From the NCBI RefSeq assembly GCF_004135735.1, contig NZ_CP012670.1:7332501-7396500 (forward strand): a DNA stretch of 64,000 nucleotides. The letters run 5' to 3'. Position 1 is the stretch's first letter; the number at the start of each line of letters is the position of its first letter. The notes beneath the pieces are model-generated. The model searched no databases. It saw nothing but the letters and a program-made list of their open reading frames with translations, and was not told the origin of the DNA. A program made the position numbers and the translations under genes. This DNA is from Sorangium cellulosum (lineage in GTDB: Bacteria > Myxococcota_A > Polyangia > Polyangiales > Polyangiaceae). Below, piece by piece: positions 53,834 to 61,755 of this stretch.

Positions 53834-56386
53834 TCAGGTCGGCTCGCCGTGGAGCAGCATCTCGTAGAGCTCGGCCTCGGCGTCGCGCCCCTCGCGCCGC
53901 GCCGCCGCGGCGAGCCGCGCGAGCACGTCGCGGCGGCGCGGCGCGACCTCCTGCCGGGCGGCCTCGTCCCCTTCTTCCATGCGCGCCGAGAGCAGCGCGA
54001 GGAGGTCGAGATCGCGGCCGATCCGCGCGAGCACGTCGGCGAGCGCCATCGCCACGCCGTGATCGGTGGGGTCGGCGCGGAGCCGATCCGCGAGCCGGTC
54101 GGCCAGGAGCTCGTCGTCCATGCCGAACGCGCGGGCGAGCGGCGCCTGCCCCTCCGCCAGCGTGACGCTGGGGGGCACGTACGCGCCCGGATCGGTGGAC
54201 GTGGCCGAGCCCTCGATGGCCGAGCCCGCGAACGTGGGCATGTCCTCCACCTGCCCGCGGTCGACCGGCGCCGGGGTGGCCGGCGCAGCGACCTCCGGCG
54301 CGGGGACGGCCGGCGCCGGGGCGATCTCCACCGGCCCGGGCGGGGCGGTTCGCCGGCGCGGCACGTCCACGTGGACCTCGATGCGCTCCGCGGCCGCGGG
54401 GACCCGCGGGGCGGGGCGCGCGGCCGCCGCCGGCGGGGGCGCGAGCTCGCCCGAGATGCGACGGAAGGCGGCGAGGATGCCCGGGTCCCGCGGCCGGAGG
54501 CGCAGCGCCAGCCCGAGGTGGCGCTGCGCCGCGAGGAGATCGCCCCGGCCTCGCTCCTCGATCTCGGCGGCCTCGGCGAGCATGGCCGCGACCGCGGCGG
54601 GGTCGTCGAACGCGGGCGCCCGCCGCGATCCGCGCCCGGGCCCCGCCTCGTCGGCGGCGCGGCCGTGCAGCGCGAGCTCCACCGCGTCGCGCAGCCGCCC
54701 GAGCGCGACCGACGCGCCCCCGAGGTCGCCGAGCTCGGCGCACCAGCGGCCCTCGAGCAGCCGCGCCTCGAGCGCCTCGGGCGCCTCGGGCGGGATGCCC
54801 CGCACGCGCGCGACCGCCGCCGGGCGATCGTCGACGAGCTCCGCCAGGCCGCGGGCGAGCTCCAGGTCGAGCGCGCGGACCGGGGCGCTCTCCCCCCGCC
54901 CGCGCGCGATGAGCGCGCGCGCGCGGGCCAGCAGATCGAGGGCGCGCCGCCCCTCCCCGGCCGCCCGCAGCGAGCGCGCGAGGCCCGCGACCGCCTCGGG
55001 GCTCTCCGGCGCGTAGCGGAGCGCCCGCTCGAAGAGCGCCCGCGCGTCGGCCACGTGGCCCCGCGCGAGGTACGCCTCCGCGGCCCGGCGCCACACGGCG
55101 TGGCGCGCCTCGGCGCCGCGCGCCGCCGCCTCGAGGTGCTCGGCGTCCGCCAGCGCGCCGCGCGCGTCCGCGACGTCGAGCCGCGCCTCGAGCCGCGCCC
55201 AGCGCAGCGCCTCGAGCCCGGGCGCGCGCGCCACGCCGAGGTCGAGCGCGTCGAGGCGCACGTCGATCGCGTCCGTGAGCGCCGCCGCGCGGAGCCACGC
55301 GAGCGCGGCGAGCGGGCCGTAGGGCTCCGCGTGCGCGGCGCGGGTGAGCGCCGAGAAGGCGCCGTCGCGATCGCCGACCGCCTCGAGGAGCGCGCCGCCG
55401 AGGAGGCCGGCGTCCACGGCGGGCATGGCCTCGACGACGGTCGAGAGCGCGCCCTCGGCGCGGTCGCCGATCACGAGGTCGAGCCAGGCGAGGCGCGAGG
55501 AGATCTCCGGGTGCCGCGGGGCGCGCTCCAGCGCGGCGAGGTAGAGGCGGCGCGCCTCGTCGAGATCGCCCTCGAGCGCGGCGCGATCGGCGGCGCCCGC
55601 GAGCTCGGCCGCCTCGAGCGCCCTGAGCGCGCGATCGTGGAGCGCGGGCGGCGCCTCGCCCTGCGCGCCCTCGACGCGGAAGCGGCCGGCCTCCGAGGCG
55701 ATCGCCGCCCACCGCACCCCCGCGACGGCGGGCGCCCTCGCGCCGGCCGCGGGGAGGAGCCTGCGGACGATCTGCTCCACGGCGCGCTCCAGGACGACGG
55801 CGCCCTCGACCAGGCGCCCGTGGTCGTCGGCCATCAGCGCGAGCGCGCGGAGCGCGAGCGCGTGCGGCGGGGCCTCGAGGCCGACGCCGCGGGCGCGCTC
55901 GGGCATCAACCGGAGCGCGCGCTCGCCGGGCGCGACGGCGACGTCGAACGCGAGCGCCGCCTCGCCGGCCCGCAGCGCGACCAGCGCGCCGGCCTCGATC
56001 GGCGCGATGAGGAGCTGCGGCGCGCCGTCGCCGAGGAGGCCCCGGAGCCGCGGCGCGACCCAGGCGGTGAGGTCGGTCGCGCGCGCCTCGACGGCGAGCC
56101 GGGCGAGCTCCCCGCGCCGGTGCCGGAAGCGCGCGACGCCGCCGGAGAGGTCGACGGGGAACCGGATCCCGGGGAGCCGCACCACGAGCTCGGTCACGCG
56201 GAGCGGGCCGAGCGCGAACGGCTCGCCGAGCTCGATCGCCAGGGCGCCCTTGCTGACGGCGAGCCGGAGGACAGGGCGGTCGTCGGGCGGGCGCGGGGCC
56301 GCGCCGCCTCCGGGCGCGAGCGCGCGGAGCGACGGCGAGGGGCCCAGCGCGCGCGCCGACCGGCCGCGCTTCTGTCCAGCAGCCAT
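53834..56386 (-). CDS. TPR-repeat protein of unknown function
   Basis: An 850-residue cytoplasmic-looking protein, very rich in Ala, Arg and Leu. Residues about 40-250 form a beta-rich N-terminal domain (VLRLAVSKGALAIELGEPFA, VTELVVRLPGIRFPVDLSGG). From about 270 to 620 helical tetratricopeptide-like repeats follow (DLDEARRLYLAALERAPRHP, HVADARALFERALRYAPESP, LLAAQRHLGLALRLRPRDPG). A Pro/Ala linker at about 640-735 leads to further helices. TPR domains scaffold protein complexes; no partner is known. ATG at 56386 is preferred over a TTG six codons earlier. Its stop directly abuts a covarying hairpin. Confidence 0.8.
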   Translation of the reverse strand: MAAGQKRGRSARALGPSPSLRALAPGGGAAPRPPDDRPVLRLAVSKGALAIELGEPFALGPLRVTELVVRLPGIRFPVDLSGGVARFRHRRGELARLAVEARATDLTAWVAPRLRGLLGDGAPQLLIAPIEAGALVALRAGEAALAFDVAVAPGERALRLMPERARGVGLEAPPHALALRALALMADDHGRLVEGAVVLERAVEQIVRRLLPAAGARAPAVAGVRWAAIASEAGRFRVEGAQGEAPPALHDRALRALEAAELAGAADRAALEGDLDEARRLYLAALERAPRHPEISSRLAWLDLVIGDRAEGALSTVVEAMPAVDAGLLGGALLEAVGDRDGAFSALTRAAHAEPYGPLAALAWLRAAALTDAIDVRLDALDLGVARAPGLEALRWARLEARLDVADARGALADAEHLEAAARGAEARHAVWRRAAEAYLARGHVADARALFERALRYAPESPEAVAGLARSLRAAGEGRRALDLLARARALIARGRGESAPVRALDLELARGLAELVDDRPAAVARVRGIPPEAPEALEARLLEGRWCAELGDLGGASVALGRLRDAVELALHGRAADEAGPGRGSRRAPAFDDPAAVAAMLAEAAEIEERGRGDLLAAQRHLGLALRLRPRDPGILAAFRRISGELAPPPAAAARPAPRVPAAAERIEVHVDVPRRRTAPPGPVEIAPAPAVPAPEVAAPATPAPVDRGQVEDMPTFAGSAIEGSATSTDPGAYVPPSVTLAEGQAPLARAFGMDDELLADRLADRLRADPTDHGVAMALADVLARIGRDLDLLALLSARMEEGDEAARQEVAPRRRDVLARLAAAARREGRDAEAELYEMLLHGEPT

Positions 56387-56428
56387 GCCGGGCAAGGCTA
56401 CCAATCCTGCGGCAATTCAGGCGAGTTC

Positions 56429-56512
56429 GCGGCGAGGGGGCGAGGCCGGCGCGGCGAGGGGGCGAGGCCGGCGCGGCGAGGGGGCGAGGCCGGCGCGGCG
56501 AGGGGGCGGCCG
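56429..56512. repeat. 22-bp tandem repeat upstream of the TPR gene
   Basis: Units GCGGCGAGGGGGCGAGGCCG+GC begin at 56429, 56451 and 56473, with a partial fourth at 56495. The period is not a multiple of three and no gene crosses it. It lies between the TPR start and dispersed element copy B. Confidence 0.85.
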
Positions 56513-56520
56513 GCGGGGGT

Positions 56521-56655
56521 GGTGGGGTACCTTGGCTGAAGGTGGGGTCTTTTGAACCGCCATGACGCCGAGGACGCCAAGAAAAACACAAAGATCTTGG
56601 CGACTTATGGCGCCTTGACGGTTCCGGTGCCCCCGCGGGGTGGGGCAAGGACCCC
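56521..56655. repeat. dispersed intergenic element, copy B
   Basis: The reverse-orientation counterpart of 9766-9905. The plus strand here carries GGTGGGGTACCTTGGCTGAA, GGTGGGGTCTTTTGAACCGC and GAAAAACACAAAGATCTTGG, each matching the reverse complement of copy A with few changes. It fills the gap between the mlaC stop and the 22-bp repeats. Confidence 0.85.
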
Positions 56656-56673
56656 GCTCCCCCGGCGGGCGGG

Positions 56674-57279
56674 TCAGACGTCGCCCTTGGCGAGCTTGTC
56701 CTTCATCTTCTGGATGAGCGCGGGGAACCCGTCCTTCTTGATGATCTTGGTGAACTGCGCGCGGTAGCTCCCCACCAGGCTGACGCCCTCGGTGATGATG
56801 TCCTGCACGCGCCAGGTGTCCCCGCTCCTGGCGAGCTTGTAGGCGATCTCGACCGGCTCCTCGCGCGCGTCCGTCCTGGAGACCGCCCTGGTCTTGACCG
56901 TCAGGGCGCCGTTGCTCTCCTTCTCGCCGAGGTACTCGATGTTGAAGTTCAGCGTCTTCTTCAGGTTGCGCTCGTACGACCTGCGCACGAGCTGCTTGAG
57001 GAGCTCGGTGAACTGGCGCTTCTCGGCGTCGCTCCGGGCGGCCCACTCGCTGCCGAGCGAGCGCTCGGCCAGCGTGTCGTAGTCGAGCATCTCGTCGAAG
57101 ATCACGCCGATCTTCTTCTGGCTCTCCCCCCCTCCCCGCTTCAGGAGGTCGAACAGGGCCGTCTGCTTGGCCTTGACGACGTCCGTGGCCGGTCCGGCGC
57201 TCGCGGGGCTCACCTGGCCGAGCGTGAGCGCGAGCAGCGAGAACGTCGCCGCGAAGAGGTGGTTCATCCTGCGTGTCAC
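56674..57279 (-). CDS. mlaC: MlaC/Ttg2D-type phospholipid-binding periplasmic protein
   Basis: A 201-residue exported protein of the ABC-transporter auxiliary family that shuttles phospholipids between outer and inner membranes. The signal peptide MTRRMNHLFAATFSLLALTL ends near ASA. Family motifs are FDEMLDYDTLAERSLG, FTELLKQLVRRSYERNLKKT, VKTRAVSRTDAREEPVEIAY and WRVQDIITEGVSLVGSYRAQ. GTG at 57279 is chosen because GGAGAAG lies 5 bases upstream; an ATG four codons later is possible. The other Mla genes (mlaA, mlaD, mlaE, mlaF) are not in the window. It is 222 bp downstream of pilS on the same strand. Confidence 0.93.
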   Translation of the reverse strand: MTRRMNHLFAATFSLLALTLGQVSPASAGPATDVVKAKQTALFDLLKRGGGESQKKIGVIFDEMLDYDTLAERSLGSEWAARSDAEKRQFTELLKQLVRRSYERNLKKTLNFNIEYLGEKESNGALTVKTRAVSRTDAREEPVEIAYKLARSGDTWRVQDIITEGVSLVGSYRAQFTKIIKKDGFPALIQKMKDKLAKGDV

Positions 57280-57284
57280 GTATG

Positions 57285-57291
57285 CTTCTCC
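57285..57291 (-). promoter_or_regulatory. ribosome binding site that fixes the mlaC start
   Basis: Minus-strand GGAGAAG, 5 bases before the GTG at 57279. Confidence 0.65.
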
Positions 57292-57501
57292 TTCTTTCCT
57301 GCGAGCCGAGCGGAGCCCGGGTCGCTTGTAACGCTCGCCCAGCCCCCACGCAAACGGCCTGCCGGGTCGGACGGCGCCTCCGCGGTCCGGCGCGGTCCGG
57401 TCCCTGCTCTCCACGAACGCCGCGAAGAACGCCGCGAAGAGAGACCGGAATCCGCCAGCCTGCCCCGGTCTCCAGGCGGGGAGACGAGCCGCCCCGCGGC
57501 G

Positions 57502-58881
57502 CTATTCACGCCCGGAGCGGGCTCGGCCGGAGATCCAGCGGGAGTCGACCGGGGCGCGGTGTGAACGCGGCGCCACGTGCCCGGTGTGGCCGGTGACGCG
57601 CTCCTGCTGGCCCGCGGCGGGGATCCGCACCCGGAACGCGGTGCCCTCGCCCTCGCGGCTGTCCACCTCGATCGTGAAGCCGTGATCGTCGAGGATCCGC
57701 TTCACCACCGCCAGGCCGATGCCCATGCCGTGCGCGCGGGTCGTGAAGAACGCGTCGAAGAGCCGGTCGCGGGCGCCCGCGGGGATCCCTCGCCCCTGGT
57801 CGCGGATCTCGAGGAGCCAGGCGCCCGCGTCGCGCCACAGGCGCACGGCCACGACCGAGCCCGCCGAGCTCGCCTGGATCGCGTTCCGCACGAGGTTCCA
57901 GACGACCTGCCGCATCTGGGCGGCGTCGGCGCTCACGGGCGCGGACGCCGGCCCCTCGAAGCGGACCTCGACGTCGCCGCCGCGCCCCGATTGCCCGGCG
58001 AGCACGACCACGTCGCGCGCCGTCGCCGCGAGGTCCACGTCCTCGAGCGCCGGCACCCGCGGGCGCGACAGGTCGAGCATGTCGCCGACGAGGTCGTTCA
58101 GCCGGGCGGTCTCGCGCTGGATGATCTCGCAGAGCATCCTGTCCTCGTCGGAGAGGGTGCCGCCCGTCCGCAGGAGCTCGATGGAGCCCGCGATCGAGCC
58201 GAGCGGGTTGCGGATCTCGTGGGCCAGCCCGGCGGCGAGGCGGCCCAGCGCCGCGAGCCGCTCGGCCTGCTCCGCCCGCGCCGTGGCCTGCACGAGGCGG
58301 CCGCCGGTCGTGCGCAGCCGCTCCGCGAGGTAGCTCGCGAGCAGCGTGACGACCATGATCGCGAGCAGGTTGACGAACAGGGGGTACCTGAGCTCGTCCC
58401 AGTGCGTCACGTACGCCCCCGCCGGCTGGTCGGGCGGCACGCCGAGGAGGTGCAGCCCGAGCGCGGCGCACAGGACGAGGTACGCGGTCGCGCCCGACGC
58501 CGCGGCGACGATCGCGCCGGGGAGGCCGAGGAGGATCGCCCCCGTCAGGCAGGTGAGCCCGTAGAGCGACGTCGCGCCGCTCGTGGCGCCGCCCGTGATG
58601 TAGACGAGCGCGGTCCAGGTGATCTGGTCCGTCACGAGCTGCGCCCGGGCGATGACGCGGAGGGCGCGGTTCATGCGCAGGAACACGGCGTAGATCCCCG
58701 CGACGCCGTAGGCCGCCGCGACGGTGACGAGCGCGACGATGCTGGAGAAGCCCCCCGGGGTGAAGCCGCCGAGGTACACGGCCGCGGTCACGATCAGGAA
58801 GACCGTGAGCACGACGAGGCGCAGCGCGATCAGCCAGGTGAGCCGGCTCGCGAGCGGCGCCTCGGCGGGCGGCGTCGTCAC
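57502..58881 (-). CDS. pilS: PilS-like membrane sensor histidine kinase
   Basis: A 459-residue kinase with six hydrophobic helices in the first 185 residues and no periplasmic sensor loop, the PilS layout. The dimerisation/phosphoacceptor motif is GLAHEIRNPLGSIAGSIELL with His221. N box (QVVWNLVRNAIQASS), G1 (IRDQGRGIP) and G2 (GMGIGLAVVKRILDDHG) motifs are complete, so it should be active. By analogy it controls pilin transcription through the sigma-54 activator PilR, but no PilR gene follows; mlaC does. The GTG at 58881 overlaps the pilC stop (GTGA), so the two are translationally coupled. The C-terminal tail after residue 430 is unconserved. Confidence 0.9.
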   Translation of the reverse strand: MTTPPAEAPLASRLTWLIALRLVVLTVFLIVTAAVYLGGFTPGGFSSIVALVTVAAAYGVAGIYAVFLRMNRALRVIARAQLVTDQITWTALVYITGGATSGATSLYGLTCLTGAILLGLPGAIVAAASGATAYLVLCAALGLHLLGVPPDQPAGAYVTHWDELRYPLFVNLLAIMVVTLLASYLAERLRTTGGRLVQATARAEQAERLAALGRLAAGLAHEIRNPLGSIAGSIELLRTGGTLSDEDRMLCEIIQRETARLNDLVGDMLDLSRPRVPALEDVDLAATARDVVVLAGQSGRGGDVEVRFEGPASAPVSADAAQMRQVVWNLVRNAIQASSAGSVVAVRLWRDAGAWLLEIRDQGRGIPAGARDRLFDAFFTTRAHGMGIGLAVVKRILDDHGFTIEVDSREGEGTAFRVRIPAAGQQERVTGHTGHVAPRSHRAPVDSRWISGRARSGRE

Positions 58882-60095
58882 TCCGCCCTGATCTTGCCGG
58901 CGAGATCGAAGATCGGCAGGTACATCGAGACGAGCACGACGCCGACCATGCCGCCGACGACGACCATGAGGAGCGGCTCGAGCAGCGACGTCAGCGCGGA
59001 GACGGCGACGTCGACCTCCTCCTCGTAGAAGTCGGCGATCTTGTTCAGCATCGTGTCGAGCGCGCCGGTCTGCTCGCCGACCGCGACCATCTGCACGACC
59101 ATGCCGGGGAAGACCTGCATCTCGCCGAGCGGCTCGGCCAGGTTCCTCCCCTCGGAGATCTTCTGGCGCGAGTACATGAGGCCCTCCTCGACGACGACGT
59201 TGCCGGCGGTCTTCGCGACGATGTCGAGCGCGTCGAGGATGGGCACGCCGGAGCCGAGCAGGGTGCCGAGCGTGCGCGAGAAGCGCGCCACGGCGATCTT
59301 CTGCATCACCGGGCCGAGGATCGGCACGCGGAGCAGGACGCGGTGGACGACGCGCTTGCCGGCCGGCGAGCGGTAGAAGTACGTCGCGCCGATGGCCGCG
59401 GCGATCGTCAACGTGATGGTCACGGGGAGGTACGTGACGAACGCCTTCGACGCCGCGATGACGATCTTCGTGAGCTGCGGGAGCGCGTCCTTGGCCCCGA
59501 ACTCGGCGAACATCGACTCGAACGACGGGATGACGAACGACATCAGCACGACCATGACGACGATCATGATGAGGATGACGGCGATCGGGTACGCGAGGGC
59601 GCCGCGCACCTGGCGCGCGAGCTTGACGCGCTTCTCGATGTAGACCGCGAGGCGGTTCAGGATGCTGTCGAGGATGCCGCCCACCTCGCCGGCCTGGACG
59701 AGGTTGACGAACAGGTCGTCGAAGATCTTCGGGTGGCGCCGGAGCGCGTCGCTGAAGGTGGCGCCCTGCTCGACGGTGTTCTTGATGTCGCGCAGCGCGG
59801 CCTGGAAGACCCTGTTCGGCTCCTGGTTCGAGAGGATCTCGAGGCACTGGACCAGCGGGAGGCCCGCGTCGATCATCGTCGCGAACTGGCGGATGAACTT
59901 GACGAGGTCCTTGGCATCGACGCCCGAGCCGATGGTCAGGTTGAAGCTGAGCTGCGCTGCCTTCTTCTTGACGCGGGTCGGGCTGAGCTGCTGGGCGCGG
60001 AGCCGGTTCTGCACCGCCGCCTCGTTCTCGGCTTCCATGGTGCCCTTCCGGATCTCTCCGGTGCGGCCACGCGCCTCCCACACGAACTCCGCCAT
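58878..60095 (-). CDS. pilC: type IV pilus inner-membrane platform protein PilC
   Basis: A 405-residue GspF/PilC protein forming the inner-membrane platform that the PilB and PilT motors turn. Two GspF domains are visible: FIRQFATMIDAGLPLVQCLE and FSRTLGTLLGSGVPILDALD. Three hydrophobic helices are at about 170-190, 218-240 and 372-395. The N-terminal VWEARGRTGEIRKGTMEAEN and the VPILGPVMQKIAVARF segment are diagnostic. The ATG at 60095 has GAAGG upstream. In other myxobacteria pilC neighbours pilB and pilT; here an 890-bp repeat-rich region precedes it and those genes are absent. Confidence 0.95.
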   Translation of the reverse strand: MAEFVWEARGRTGEIRKGTMEAENEAAVQNRLRAQQLSPTRVKKKAAQLSFNLTIGSGVDAKDLVKFIRQFATMIDAGLPLVQCLEILSNQEPNRVFQAALRDIKNTVEQGATFSDALRRHPKIFDDLFVNLVQAGEVGGILDSILNRLAVYIEKRVKLARQVRGALAYPIAVILIMIVVMVVLMSFVIPSFESMFAEFGAKDALPQLTKIVIAASKAFVTYLPVTITLTIAAAIGATYFYRSPAGKRVVHRVLLRVPILGPVMQKIAVARFSRTLGTLLGSGVPILDALDIVAKTAGNVVVEEGLMYSRQKISEGRNLAEPLGEMQVFPGMVVQMVAVGEQTGALDTMLNKIADFYEEEVDVAVSALTSLLEPLLMVVVGGMVGVVLVSMYLPIFDLAGKIRAE

Positions 60096-60293
60096 AGTGC
60101 CTTCGGTCTTCTCCCTGGCCCGCGACGGGCGAGCCGACGCGCCGGGGTGGCCCCGCCTCGGGGAACGCCAGGATAAAGTTCCGGGTGGTCCAGGGTCAAA
60201 GACGGTGGAGCGATCGCCCTCCAGGGGGTGGGCGGGTGCGAGGAGAGGCGGGCGCGAGGAGGGGGCGTGAGGTGAGGTCGTGCCAAGGCGCAC

Positions 60294-60540
60294 GCGCCGG
60301 CGGGGGTCTCCGCGCGGCGGGGGCGGGCGGGCGCTCGGCCATCCGCCAAGACCGGGACCTGGGAGCTTGCGCTGAGAACACCGCCCGGCATGTCTCCCTT
60401 CGGGCCTCGCCTCCCGAGACGTTTCGTCGCGCGCCACACGAGGCGCGCCTGAAACCTCGAGCCCCCTGAAACCTTATGGCACCTCGGTCGGTGCTCGCCG
60501 CGCCCGCCCGCCCCCGCCGCGCGGAGACCCCCGCCGGCGC
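60294..60540. repeat. 247-bp element bounded by a 41-bp perfect inverted repeat
   Basis: 60294-60334 is the exact reverse complement of 60500-60540. The 165-base interior (60335-60499) has a short palindromic stretch, CGCGCGCCACACGAGGCGCGCC, broken as TCGTCGCGCGCCACACGAGG. No transposase lies within or beside it. It differs in sequence from the elements at 4255-4437 and from the covarying hairpin family. Confidence 0.85.
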
Positions 60541-60621
60541 TCACGTCAAGCCGCGAGAACCCGGCCGACGCTCACGTCGAGCCGGGGGAACCCCGCCGGC
60601 GCTCACGTCGAGCTGGTCGAG
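60531..60621. repeat. 30/31-bp tandem repeat, three copies
   Basis: Units share the core GGCGCTCACGTCGAGCCG: 60531-60560, 60561-60591 and 60592-60621, diverging toward the last copy. The first unit overlaps the right arm of the 41-bp inverted repeat. Confidence 0.75.
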
Positions 60622-60722
60622 CCGATGGCTCGCCAGGGGCCGGGGAGCAGGACGCCACGCGCTCGACTGTCCTGATGTGGGCCGCTGGCACGGATCGCTA
60701 CATTTCGTCCACGGACGCCGGA

Positions 60723-60869
60723 GTGTGCCATCTGGACATCGAAGTGTGTCATCTGGACATCGAAGTGTGCCATCTGGACAGCAGGTCGGAGCATCCGGAC
60801 ACTGGTTTGTGCCATCCGGACGCCGGACTGCCCCACCCGGATGCTGGGCGGTGCCATCCGGACCTGCCA
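60723..60869. repeat. 21-bp tandem repeat, seven copies
   Basis: The first two units, 60723-60743 and 60744-60764 (GTGTGCCATCTGGACATCGA+A), differ at one base; later units diverge but keep GCCATCCGGAC. A seven-codon period means both strands give heptapeptide repeats (VCHLDIE on plus, VQMAHFD on minus). There are no spacers, so this is not CRISPR. Confidence 0.85.
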
Positions 60870-60987
60870 TGGAACCACCTGGGCGGCACAGCCGCAGCAC
60901 CAGGATGTGCGATGGCGCTCGCTGTCGGGGGAGCGTGGCATCCGATCCGCGTGGGCAGCGCCCCCTGGTGTCGAGGACGACCGAGCG

Positions 60988-61755
60988 TCAGCCGCGCTTC
61001 ACAACCGGCACCAGATGCTGCCGCACCTCGCGCACAAAGCGTGTGAGGCCACAGGATGCGCCGCGGGACTCGAGGCGCTCGACGGGCGCGTCGGCCCAGC
61101 GCGCGCCGGCGTCTCGCCCCGTGGCCGTCAGCGCCGCCAGCACCCGCTTGGCGTCCTTGCGATCCGCCTCGTTCTTCGAGGTGAGTCGCTCCGGCTTCGC
61201 GCAGGGGTCGAAGTGGAGCTCGCCGCAGAGAGCGGCGAGGCGTTGGCGCTCCGAGTCGTCCTCCGGGTCCCACGCCGCCACCAGCCAGGCCTCAACCTCG
61301 GGCTCAGCAAGCGCGCCGACGACGACCTCGAACGGCCACGTTCTCTTGCTGTCGGCTGCAGCCTGGGCAAAGCCCTCGGCGCGCTCTGGCCTGCCGTCCA
61401 GATCCCGTGCGATCACCACCGCCCTCGGGGGCTCGTCCTCCTCGGCGAAGAGCAGGAGCACGGCTCGATGCATGTGCGCGTCCTCTTCGCCCGGAACCCC
61501 TCCGAAACTACCGAAGATGCGGAGCCCGCGCTCGCGAGCGAGGCGCGCGGCGCGGTGGAGATCGAGCCAGCAGGCCCCCTCCACGCCTCGCCAGCTCCGG
61601 CACGGGGACAGGGGATCCTCCATCGACCCCCGACACGCCTCGAAGGTCTCTGCCACCCACGCGATCCCGTCGATGAGCATGCGGTCCACGAGGGACTTGA
61701 TGATCCGTGTATCGCCTTCGCTCTCCGCGGCGATCCCGATGGCGACGGGACTCAC
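60988..61755 (-). CDS. TOPRIM-like (DUF4276-like) protein paired with an AAA ATPase
   Basis: A 255-residue protein. The GTG at 61755 overlaps the ATPase stop (GTGA), so the two are translationally coupled. The start VAIGIAAESEGDTRII places acidic residues Glu11, Glu13 and Asp15 after a beta strand; VVIARDLDG gives Asp118/Asp120; and EPEVEAWLVAAW (Glu151-Trp157) matches the DUF4276 EIEAWL motif. This E...DxD...E order is that of TOPRIM nucleases. With the ATPase it resembles split OLD-, PARIS- or Gabija-like defence pairs in which the ATPase senses and the TOPRIM protein cuts nucleic acid. No family-level match can be confirmed here. Confidence 0.7.
   Translation of the reverse strand: MSPVAIGIAAESEGDTRIIKSLVDRMLIDGIAWVAETFEACRGSMEDPLSPCRSWRGVEGACWLDLHRAARLARERGLRIFGSFGGVPGEEDAHMHRAVLLLFAEEDEPPRAVVIARDLDGRPERAEGFAQAAADSKRTWPFEVVVGALAEPEVEAWLVAAWDPEDDSERQRLAALCGELHFDPCAKPERLTSKNEADRKDAKRVLAALTATGRDAGARWADAPVERLESRGASCGLTRFVREVRQHLVPVVKRG

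Larger units (their letters stand above)
60096..60987. other. repeat-rich intergenic region
   Basis: An 892-bp gap between pilC and the TOPRIM-like gene, the longest in the window. It contains a 41-bp perfect inverted repeat (60294-60334/60500-60540), a 30-bp tandem repeat (60531-60621), and seven 21-bp units (60723-60869). Frames of 112-123 codons cross the 21-bp array on both strands, but their sequence is merely the translated repeat, so I call no gene. Confidence 0.65.

Noticed and set aside
60723..60869. Possible CRISPR array
   Set aside because: The 21-bp units are contiguous with no spacers, and no cas genes are present.
60603..60941. Minus-strand 112-codon frame with VQMAHFD heptads
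   Set aside because: Same array read on the other strand; no ribosome site or conserved domain.
60675..61046. Plus-strand 123-codon frame with CHLDIEV heptads
   Set aside because: Consists of the translated 21-bp array, overlaps the end of the TOPRIM-like gene, and the opposite strand gives an equally regular heptad, so coding is not supported.
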